A DNA stretch of 64,000 nt from contig QPMI01000090.1 of NCBI GenBank assembly GCA_004431415.1, positions 1-64,000 of the forward strand. Direction: 5' to 3'. How positions within the stretch are numbered: the stretch's first letter is position 1; each line of letters starts with the position of its first letter. Of this stretch, positions 17,636-27,336 are shown piece by piece. The stretch comes from Cyanophora paradoxa. Its lineage: Eukaryota > Glaucocystophyceae > Cyanophorales > Cyanophoraceae. The position numbers and the translations under genes were made by a program. The notes beneath the pieces were generated by a model, which saw only the letters and a list, made by a program, of their open reading frames with translations, made no database searches and had not been told where the DNA came from.

Positions 17636-20600
17636 GACGCGCTGCACATCGCCTGCCGGTTTGGGGGGGTGGGTGTGGCACGAACAGTGCTGGCTGCGGC
17701 GGCTCGCTTAAGCTTGCACTCGGGCTGCCGGCTTGATGACCTCTTCTCTGCGAGGGACTGCGAGGGCCGCACAGCACTTCACGTCGCCGCCAAGCACTCG
17801 CCGAACCTCGTGAAGGACCTGCTCAAGGAGGGGGCCGACCCGCTCTCCAAGGTCCGCATTCATTTGCACTCGTGTGCATGCATTAGAAATATATGCGCAT
17901 GTGCAGCCACATGTGCGGCGCGCGAATTAAATCGCGTTCGCACATCCAGCTCCGGGGGGATCCCGCTCATGATCACGATTGTGGACCAACATTATATATT
18001 ATCTATAGCTAATTGTACAATAAAGGTTCCGCACTAGTACTAGATCTCCGGACATCCGGGATCCAGGATCCATGTGGATCTCGCACCAATATCGATATCC
18101 CGCACTCGCGATCGAGCTCGATCTCGCAATCGCTCCTGACGCAGACTACAGGACGCGGCCGGCGACACAGTGCTGCACACCGCCTGCAAGTGGGGATGGG
18201 CGGATATGGCGCAGGCGCTGCTGGCTGCAGCGACCCGCGTGGGGCGCCGGCTTGACCTCCTTTCCATGAGGGATGGTACAGGCCGCACCGCGCTTCACGT
18301 CGCCGTCGAATGCATATGCTGGCCTGAGCTTGCGGAGGTCCTGCTGAAGGCCGGCGCCGACCCATTCCGCAAGGTTTGCAGTCGCCGAGTCGATATGTCG
18401 ATGCTGACGGTCTCGAGCTCGCGTGCACCTTTGATATTATAATTAATCGCGATCGCACGTTTGATATTACTCGTAATCATGATCATATAGAACTCGATAA
18501 TGTTATCGATCGCGATATCGATAAAGCTTTTGCCTGCAGCTGGCAATCTCACAATCGCATTCGTTCCGAAATTCGGATTCTAACGCAGCTGATCGTGACA
18601 TCGACAGGACTCGACGAACGCTACTGCGCTGCACATCGCCTGCCGGTTGGGGCGGGCCGACACGGCACGGGCTCTGCTGGCTGCGGCAGCCCGCAAGGGC
18701 AGCCAGTCTGCTGTTGATCTGCTTTCCGCTTGGGATGGCGAGGGTTGCAACGCGCTTCACGTCGCCGTCAAATTCTCTTTCAAGGTTGTGGAGGTACTGT
18801 TGAACGCCGGCGCCGACCCGCTCTGGAAGGTTTGCCCGCGGTCGATGCGCACCGGTACCAGCTGCAGCTGCAGCTACAATCACAAAATATATCGATTTCG
18901 ACTTAATTATATAATCATGCACCCAATTGCAACAGGATATGGCGGGGGCGAACGCGCTGCACATCGCTTGCCAGTTGGGGCGGGCGGGCGCAACACGGAC
19001 TCAAGCTCTGCTGACCGCGGCAGCCCAGGCGGGTCGCCAGCACGCTCTCCTCTCTTCAATGGACGGCGAGGGCCGCACTCCGCTTCACGTCGCTTTTGAA
19101 TACTCTTCTAATCGTGTTGAAGCGCTACTGAAGGCTGGCGCCGATCCGCTTAGCAAGGTTCTCCGGATCCCGCGTTCGCACGTGCACATGTACACCTTAA
19201 TTAACATAATTATATATATTCACGTGCATGAGCGCTATATATATATATAGCTATAGCTAGCAGCTGCAGAACGTATATACGTATACTAGATATACTATAG
19301 CCAGTATATATAAATACGTATCCGCGGCCGTATATATGAGATATCGATGTAGATCTGGTACGGCTACAGTGCGGCTGCAAATACGTATACCATGGCCAGT
19401 ACTAAATCTTAATCTAGCATTATATATATAAATATATATATATCCGTCGAAGTTCTTTGGATTAACGATCGCGAGTGCGCTTTCGGCATCGACAGGATGC
19501 GAACGGAGCCAGCGTACTTCACATCGCCTGCCAGTTGGGGCGAGGGGGCGTGGCGCGAACTCGAGCTGTGCTCGCTGCGGCGGAAAGTGCAAAGCGCCTG
19601 CCCGACCTCCTCTCCGCGAGGGACGGCGAGGGACGCACCGCACTTCACGTCGCTCTCAAGTGTTCGACAGATATTTTTCTTTTAGACATACTGCTGAAGG
19701 CCGGCGCCGACCCGTTCTGCATGGTGTGTTAATTATAACGTCATCTATATATAATGATAATAATGCTAATCATGACGTTTGCGACTTCACACTTAAGCCT
19801 CAAATTTTAATGCCTCGCTCGGTCAATATTTAACTGCAACGTCTTAATTAACGCCTCGAGCTCGGAATCGCTTCTAACGCAGTTTATATAATTACGCACA
19901 CCAGGACGCAACAGGCGCTACGGCGCTGCACATCGCCTGCAGATTCAAGCGGGCGGACGCGGTGCAGGCTCTGCTGGCTGCAGCGGCTCGCAAGGGGCGC
20001 CAGCTCGACCTCCTCTCCGCGAAGGACTGCGAGGGCCGCACCCCTCTTCACATCGCCATCGAACATTTGCCCAATTCGGCCATTGCAAAGGCCATGTTGG
20101 AGTCCGGTGCCGACACTCTTCTCAAGCTCAAGGTATGAGTTTTCGGAGTCCGCTCGCTGAACTGGCATTGCATATATGGCCATCTGCATGCAAACGGCAA
20201 CCCGCGAGCCCGTTTGCAATCGCGATCGCTCTCCTTACACAGTCGACAGGACGCAAAAGATGCCACTGCGCTGCACGTCGCCTGCCGGTTTGGGCGGGTC
20301 GGTGTGGCACGGGCGTTGCGAAAAACAGCGGCTCGCTTGGGGTTCCGGCTCGACCTCCTCTCTGCGAGGGACTGCGAGGGCCGCACAGCACTTCACGTCG
20401 CCGCCAAGCACTCGCCGAACCTCGTGAAGGACCTGCTCAAGGAGGGGGCCGACCCGCTCTCCAAGGTCCGAATTCATTTGCACTCGTGTGCATGCATTAG
20501 AAATATATGCGCATGTGCAGCCACATGTGCGGCGCGCGAATTAAATCGCGTTCGCACATCCAGCTCCGGGGGGATCCCGCTCATGATCACGATTGTGGAC

Positions 20601-22528
20601 CAACATTAATATTATATATTATCTATAGCTAATTGTACAATAAAGGTTCCGCACTAGTACTAGATCTCCGGACATCCGGGATCCAGGATCCATGTGGATC
20701 TCGCACCAATATCGATATCCCGCACTCGCGATCGAGCTCGATCTCGCAATCGCTCCTGACGCAGACTACAGGACGCGGCCGGCGACACAGTGCTGCACAC
20801 CGCCTGCAAGTGGGGATGGGCGGATATGGCGCAGGCGCTGCTGGCTGCAGCGACCCGCGTGGGGCGCCGGCTTGACCTCCTTTCCATGAGGGATGGTACA
20901 GGCCGCACCGCGCTTCACGTCGCCGTCGAATGCATATGCTGGCCTGAGCTTGCGGAGGTCCTGCTGAAGGCCGGCGCCGACCCATTCTGCAAGGTTTGCA
21001 GTCGCCGAGTCGATATGTCGATGCTGACGGTCTCGCGATTTCACCTTTGATATTATAATTAATCGCGATCGCACGTTTGATATTACTCGTAATCATGATC
21101 ATATAGAACTCGATAATGTTATCGATCGCGATATCGATAAAGCTTTTGCCTGCAGCTGGCAATCTTACAATCGCATTCGTTTCGAAATTTGGATTCTAAC
21201 GCAGCTGATCGTGACGTCGACAGGACTCGACGAACGCTACTGCGCTGCACATCGCCTGCCGGTTTGGTAGGGTCGACACGGCGCGGGCTCTGCTAGCTGC
21301 GGCTACGCGCACGGAGCGCCTGCATCGCCTTCTGTCTGCAAGCGACGGCGAGGGCCGCACCGCGCTCCACGTTGTGGTCGAACGCACAAGCTTAAGCATC
21401 GATTTCGATGTAGAGGTGGCGGAGTTGCTCGCGATCGTACTGTTGGAGTCTGGTGCCGACCCGCTCGGCAGGGTTCGTCTTCGAATTCTCCCTATCTCGA
21501 TCATCCCATGGCCATCAGCTCACAGCGCTAGCGCTCTTCATGACAGAATGCGTTCGGTGGAACCGCGCTGCACATTGCCTGCAAGTCGGGACGAGCGGAC
21601 GCGGCGCAAGCTCTACTCGCTGCGGCGGCCCGCGCGGGGACCCTACCCGCCCTTCTTTCCGCGACGGACTCCACGGGCCGCACCGCACTTCACGTCGCCG
21701 TCGACGTTTCGCAAGATCTGGCTCTCGTGTCGGTCTTGCTGGAGGCCGGTGCCGACCCGTGCTACAAGGTATGCAAATGCTCGTGGATGGCGCTGCGCAT
21801 GCGGGCCCCTATAGCTATGTCTAGCGATCGCGAACCGCGTTTCCGCATCGTCAAATTCGATTATTGACAGTCGATATGTACAGGATGCGGATGTCGGCAA
21901 AACCGCACTGCACATCGCCTGCGAGTCGGGGCGGGCGGAAACGGCACAGGCTCTCCTGGCTGCAGCGGCCCGTGCGGGGCGCCTGCTCGACCTCCTTTCG
22001 TCCAAGGACGACGCCGGCCACACGCCGCTCCAGCAGCTCATCAGCAGCCTGCGGCCATGTGGAAATAGAGACGATCTCTACGCCCTCCAATGCGAACACG
22101 TTGATAAGCAGCTGGAAGAAGAGTGGGAGCGCAATCGGGAGCTGGCCGGAGATCCGGAAGGGCTGGAGCGGGAGGAACGGGAACGGCAGGCGCGGGAGCG
22201 GAAGTCCTTAGTGCACGTTTACGACGTCGACCAGCTGCAGCTGGCCATGGAGTTGGAGGAGCCATTGGAGGAGCAGGCCCGGGAGCAGGCGCAGATGGCG
22301 TTCGACAATTGCAAGAAGCGAGCTCGAGCAAATTCCGATCCGGATCCGGAGGAGAAACATGTACAGCTGGCCGTGGACTCGGAGCGTGAGCGCCAGCGCG
22401 ACGATAACGAGGCCGAGCAGCTGCAATCACCGCGGATGTTTTCTGAAGAAATGGTCCAGAATTGCAATTGGTCGCGCATAGCTGTTTATGCCGTCGGTAT
22501 GTGTTCGCCAACTATAAATTTAAATTAA
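17636..22528 (+). CDS. Ankyrin-repeat protein from eleven phase 0-0 exons
   Basis: Exons by frame and AG/GT signals: 17636-17851, 18152-18373, 18608-18829, 18936-19157, 19496-19723, 19905-20132, 20250-20465, 20772-20993, 21224-21472, 21547-21768 and 21884-22528. Most are 216-249 bases, begin with GA(C/T) or AAT after AG and end A(A/G)G before GT. Each encodes about two ankyrin repeats: a first with ALHIAC...RAL/LLAAA, a second with GEGRTALHVA...LLKAGADP. The last exon carries one degenerate unit and then a Glu/Arg-rich helical tail (ERNRELAGDPEGLEREERER) to a TAA at 22526-22528. Introns are 74-338 bases with AT-rich palindromes. The true 5' end is uncertain: the sequence before exon 1 resembles the 3' part of the last intron. 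Ankyrin domains bind proteins; the partner is unknown. Confidence 0.85.
17740..18650 (+). repeat. Direct duplication, copy 1 (ankyrin exons and introns)
   Basis: Nearly identical to 20354-21266, including introns. The offset is 2,614-2,620 bases because of small indels (a 6-base ATTATA-type insertion and a changed GAGCTCGCGTGC segment). Confidence 0.9.
19185..19445. repeat. AT-rich dinucleotide and palindromic intron sequence
   Basis: TA-dinucleotide runs (ATATATATATAGCTATAGC) fill the intron between ankyrin exons 4 and 5. No coding signal. Confidence 0.7.
20354..21266 (+). repeat. Direct duplication, copy 2 (ankyrin exons and introns)
   Basis: Second copy of 17740-18650. It covers the end of exon 7, exon 8 and the start of exon 9 with their introns. 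Intron identity shows the event is recent. Confidence 0.9.
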
Positions 22529-23536
22529 ATTGAATCCAACGATCCCGATTTCGAACTGAATAATCCCCTCGCGATCCTAATTAAACTAGCACGCGGCGGC
22601 CTCTGCTCGGGCTCTGATGACTGGGCCGGCCGCCGGTTGGAAACGGGGTAGAGTAAGTGAGGGCGGCGCCGGGCCCCGCCGGCGGGGCGCGTGCGGCGCG
22701 GCGCGGGCCCGCGGCGCCGCGCCTGCGCATGCGCGCGCGCACTGCCGGCCCCGCGCCTGCAGCTGCAGCTAGCTATAGCGCTGCGCATGCGCATATCATA
22801 GCTAGCGCTATAGCTATAGTATGCATGCGCATGCCGGCGTCGCGCCTGCCAACTGCCGCCGGCCGGCGCGGCGCGCGCCGCGCCTGCAGGCCCTGCACTG
22901 CCGGCCGCGGCGCCGCGTCGGCGCCGACTCGGCGGCGAGTCGCCGGCGACTCGCCGAGTCGGCGGCGCCGGCGTCGGCGCCCGCACTGCCGGCGCTGGCG
23001 GCGCGGCGGCGCCACGCGCGGAAGTCCAGCAAGCCGCTAGCCGGAGCTCAGCTATAGCTAGCTACGCTGGCCAGCTAGCGAGCCTGTCGGCTCGGTTGAC
23101 GGCTAAATTGTGCGCTTGTACCCAGCAATCGGCTCCCGACTCGCAGGAGCTCTTTTTTTCCGCGTTCGGTACAACAGGTACTTGATGCGGCCTAGCGCGC
23201 CACGCGCTGCTTCCCGAGCGCTGGCTTGTATGACATGCTCTGTCGAGCATCGCAAGAGCTTTCTTATGCACTTGGTCCGGCCTCTGTACGACCACAGGAT
23301 CAGGCGCTGCAAGGGATAGTCCAGGAAAGGGTCCGGTCCTTTTTTCCGCGCAGCATTCCGCTCTTTCCGGGTTCTGACAACGAATTCCGGGCTCTCGTGC
23401 ATGCACTAACACTCGGTTGAGAGCTCGGAGCTGGATCGGGAAATGAGCAGGACCGTCATTTTGTGAGTTACCGAAAACGGGGGCCCTACCCCGTTTCCAA
23501 TATTTGTCTAATTTGCGACCCTCGCGATCGGCGCAG
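22529..23536. other. GC-rich spacer with long palindromes
   Basis: From 22650 to 23060 the sequence is almost all GC, with CGCATGCGC and CTATAGCTATAG-type palindromes. A roughly 50-base near-palindrome lies at 22919-22970. From 23100 to 23400 an open minus-strand frame of 99 residues (basic, FLDYPLQRLILWSYRGRTKC) exists but has no supporting evidence. No gene called. Confidence 0.5.
22919..22970. repeat. Near-perfect 50-base GC palindrome
   Basis: The arms TCGGCGCCGACTCGGCG and CGAGTCGGCGGCGCCG flank GCGAGTCGCCGGCGACTCGC. It could form a stable cruciform or hairpin. Confidence 0.75.
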
Positions 23537-24077
23537 AATCCGCGAACTCGAACCTCGACGGCTGGCAGCCGGAGGTCCTGGGGGTGCCCTGGGACTTCCT
23601 GGACGAGCCCATCTGGGGCTCGCGCCGCTCCGAGCCCCTCCTGCACGTCGCTCTCCGCGAGCTCGAGGCCACCCCCGAGGCAGTCCGCGCCCTCCTCGAC
23701 GCCGGCGCCGACCCCCGCCTCAAGGTCCGCGGCCATTTGTATATGCGTCTTTAAATTTTGAGCTATATAGCTTGGGAATCGAAAAGTTCTCATCTAATTT
23801 ATATTTGATTGTGCAGGACTGCAACGGCTCAACGGCGTTGCAGATTGCCGAATCATTGGAGAAGCAAGCTCAGATGCATATGGCGGAAGACGAAATGCAG
23901 ATTGCGCGGACGGCTGTGAAGGAAGCGATCCTTGTCTTCGCCGCAGAGAACTCCATCCCCCTCGAGCGCCTCTATGGATCGCAATCGGCAGCTGCAGATC
24001 TCGATCGGCCCCGCAAGCGGGCTCGCACAGCGGCCGGCCCCGTCCCTGCAGCTGCTGCAGCTGATAACGACGTGTAG
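23537..24077 (+). CDS. Short ankyrin-type protein with C-terminal NLS-like cluster
   Basis: Two exons are visible: about 23537-23724 (ending GADPRLK before GTCCGC) and 23817-24077 (starting DCNGSTALQIAESL after GTGCAG). Both junctions match the style of the large ankyrin gene upstream. Only one and a half ankyrin units are present: LLHVALRELEATPEAVRALL and DAGADPRLK, then NGSTALQIAES. A helical region (MQIARTAVKEAILVFAAENS) and a basic cluster (RPRKRARTAAG) come before the TAG. The first visible exon starts with NLDGWQPEVLGVPWDFLDEP. The 5' end was not found. A diverged or truncated relative of the upstream gene that may act in the nucleus (inference). Confidence 0.6.
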
Positions 24078-25097
24078 CAGCTCGAGCTCGGAAGTCGCGG
24101 TCGAGGATCCGGATCATGATCATGATCAATCGCAAGCTATAAAACCTCCAATTGCAAAACCAATCGCCAAACCAATTCGACTTCCTCCGAACCTGTACAT
24201 ACGTATGCGGCTTTGTTCGTATACACAACCAAACCAGCCGAACCTATTGCAATTGCTTTGGAATGCTCCCGGCGCGAATTCCAGAATATTTTAATTCGAA
24301 GGGGGGACGAGAGTAGATATGCAGAGCCTTGCAAGATATCAAGTTCTAGCTCTCGATCTAGAGAGGGAATAATCGTGATGAGCATATACGTATACGCAGG
24401 CCGGCAGCTCGATCTAGCTATATATATATAGACGTCGACGTCGACCGAGAACAAATTAAAAGCGGGCCTCGCACGCTCGAGCTCGACGCCGAGCCTCGGA
24501 GCCGACAGCCTCGAGCTCGACGCTCGCTCCTTAATTATATAAGCTTCAATTAGGATTAGTATTCATCATCATGCATGATCAATATTTAATCGATATCGAT
24601 ATCATGATCATGCATATGATATCCGATCGATATATATATCGATATCGATATCATGAACTCACGTGGCCGGACGCCTGTCTATACGTGCGCACTAGTACTA
24701 GTACTGCGGCATGCACACGTAACGATGAACTGGACATGGCCACCGTGGCACATAAAAAGATCGATATCCGGGGATCCGGGGGATCCGCGGCCCGCGGGGC
24801 GGGACCAGGTGACTAGGGCGGGATCCCCCGGACCATTGATCAGTGCTTATCATAGTATAATTGTGATGTACATGTCAATCAGTGCGTGCATGCACATGCG
24901 CGCGCTGAGGCCTAGGTTCTGCCAGCCACTGGCGTAGCGCAACGTGTATTGCGCAGCTGCAGTGTCGCAGCCCGGCACTGCGATTGAACATTGAAATATT
25001 CGTCAAACACTAGGCGATTTACCGAGCGAGCGCAAAGCATGGAAGAGTCTAAGGCGACACGAAAGTGAACTGGCCGGGGCTGCAGGCCCCCGGGGGC
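24078..25097. other. AT-rich palindromic spacer
   Basis: Contains TATATATATATA, ATCGATATCGATATCATG and similar palindromes (24400-24660) and no credible gene. At about 24,900 the composition changes to the GC-rich host type. Confidence 0.55.
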
Positions 25098-27223
25098 CTA
25101 GTTGAGGCTGGCGGGGAGGTGCGCTGGCGGGGCGCGGAAGCACGGCTCAAGCTTGCGGTCGTGGAAGCAGCGGTGCACGAAGTAGTAGTGCACCTGCGGG
25201 GGAGGGCCGGCGTCGAAAAGATAACCCAACAGGGCAGGGGGAGTGAGGGGCGGCGGACGCAGGCGGCGGCGACGACGAGGCAGTGGAAGATCTGGTGGGA
25301 GGAGAGCTGCGAGGCGGCGGCCCCGGGGTCAGCCGCCCGCGGGGCGCGGGTCGGCGGGGCCGGCGCGCACGAAGTAATCGAAGCGGCCGGGGAACCAGCG
25401 CTCGGGGATGCGCATGCTGCGGGGGCGGGCGGGCGGGCGGGCGGGCGCGCGTGAGGCCACGAGCGCCCAGGGCGGGGGCGGCGGGGGCCCGGACCTGTAG
25501 ATGACGGCGCCGACGAGATAGAGGGCGCCCATGAGGGCCAGCAGCGGCACCGTCTGCCGCCCCGTCGGCACCAGGCGGGGCGGGCGGGCCCGGGCGGGGG
25601 CGGGCCCGGGGCGCCCGGCGCACCCGGGTGACCTCCGGGCTGAAGATGCCGTAGATGCCCATCCGGTGGAAGCACGGGATGACCTGGCGGGGGCGCGACT
25701 CGTTGGGCGCGGCAGCGAGCCGCAGCGGGGCACGCGCTCACCCCGAAGAGGCCGAGCCCCGCGAAGAGAGAGGCCCGGAAGACCCGGAACTCTGTGCGCC
25801 GCGCCGGCTCGGGCCCGGGCGGGCGGGGCATGGGGCGGGGCAGGGCGCGGCGCACGGGGCTTCTCGAACTTCGGAATCAGCGACACAACAATCGTCGCGA
25901 TCGCAAAGGTCGAGATCGTCTGCGGGAGGGTACGCGGCGCGTCGGCGGGGGGAGGGGGTACGCGAGAGAGGACTCGAGGGGGTACGGGGCGGCCGCGCAC
26001 GATGAGGTACGCGATTTGCCAGAACGGCTGGCAGTAGAACCCGTAGAAGATAGCGGGATAGAAGGATCCTGGGTGCGCGGGGGTACAGGGTCACGACCGG
26101 AGGGGGGCTCCCGGAGCTCTCACGCAGGGCACCGCCGATGAGGACGCTGATGCCCGTGTACTGCGAGTCGCCAGGATGAGAGGGCAAGGAGAGGATTCAG
26201 GGGTACGGGGGCGCACGTCAAGGCGCCCGAAGACCTTCAGAGTGTTGTGGGAGTGGCTGCGGGGCGAGGGCGCAGGTTCGGAGGCCGCGGGGGAGGCCCG
26301 CAGGGGGCAGCCGCACCAGAAGAACGTGTGGAAGAGTGTGGAGAACAGGAGGCAGAGGGCGGCGGACGCGATGAAGATCGAGACGATGAGGCGATCGGCC
26401 CATGAGACGGCTGGGCGGGGCGCGTCGGTGGCGCGCGGATGGAGCGGCGGCGGCGCGGGCGCTCACTCAGGTCGTCCAGCGGCATCATAATCGTGTTCGC
26501 AAAGCCCATAGCGCCCACGAAGAGCGCGAAGCCCAACAGGTGCGTCCATATCTGCGGCCTCCCGGCTCGGGCGGAGAGCGCGAGCGCCGCGGCGGCGGCG
26601 CGACGCGTCACGCACGTTCATGGTCTCGTTATGCAGGCGAAAGATGCTCTTGAGGCAGAGCCAGATGGAGAAGCGCACGCGGTAGCCGCTGCGAACACCG
26701 GAATCTTCCCTGAGCACGTGGCGGCGGAAGGGGCGGGGGAGGGGCGCGTTCGCGTACGTGAGAATGAAGTCGTTATCGTGCAGCCTGGCGCGCTCGACAG
26801 TCAGTCACCAGGGCAAGAGACTTACCACAACTTCGGCGCCGCGAGACGAACCAGTCCGGGACTTCGCTAATCACGTGGAGGGCGTAGTCGTCGACCACGT
26901 AACCATCATCTTTGAGCAGATCGTGCGCGACGCACGCGTGCGACGGCTCGCTGGTCGGAGCGACGAGCGGCCCTCCGCTGACTTCCTTGACGCCCTTCTG
27001 TATTATGGCGTACAGAGAACCTGCTATTAAGTCAGCGGACGTACGAGGGCGCGTAGGCGGGACCCGCCCCGAGGACGCGCTGAAGCTAACTGATCGCACC
27101 AAAGCGCTTCCGGCGTCGCCCGCCCGTATGAGCCGCGTCCCCGCCACTGCTGCTCTCAATGTCCTCATCGAGAACGTCGGGGCCATCCTCGAGGGCCTCT
27201 CTCTCGCTCGAGTTGTGATCCAT
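25098..27223 (-). CDS. PAQR family / adiponectin-receptor-like membrane protein
   Basis: Seven-transmembrane family with hydrolase-like zinc sites. The minus-strand reading from ATG 27223 uses small exons: 27223-27100, 27020-26852, 26784-26758, 26709-26616, 26551-26467, 26410-26317, 26256-26217, 26160-26124, 26068-26001, 25919-25856, 25791-25742, 25683-25633, 25553-25495, 25416-25371, 25306-25259 and 25193-25098. The N-terminus is acidic and cytosolic-looking (MDHNSSEREALEDGPDVLDE). Family landmarks: EVPDWLHDNDFIL, SIFRLHNETMNIWTHLLGFA, LFHTFFCHSH (first zinc-ligand His), GRLDYTGISVLI, RIPERWFPGRFDYF, SHQIFHCLVVAAAC (two further His ligands) and a short tail. The spacing matches adiponectin receptors. 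One exon is only 27 bases. It is divergent from the kinesin gene. Ligand and substrate cannot be inferred. Confidence 0.88.
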
Positions 27224-27336
27224 GCTCTCTCGTGTCGCGGGAGGGGATACTGTTGTTCGGCGCCGCAGCGCCTGACGCGGTTCCAGTCCTGGGCGCGCAC
27301 GCGGCACCCGGCACACCTCGAAAAAGCTGGTTGCCT
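27224..27336. promoter_or_regulatory. Divergent promoter between PAQR and kinesin genes
   Basis: About 110 bases between the PAQR start and the kinesin ATG chosen here. No obvious TATA box. The kinesin frame is open further upstream, so the exact spacing is uncertain. Confidence 0.35.

Noticed and set aside
18009-18458. Open frames on both strands shared by 18.0-18.5 and 20.6-21.1 kb
   Set aside because: They duplicate because the DNA is duplicated; the coding content is the ankyrin exons in between.
23103-23402. 99-residue basic open frame on the minus strand
   Set aside because: No start context, domain or neighbour support; it lies in a spacer with skewed composition where long open frames arise by chance.
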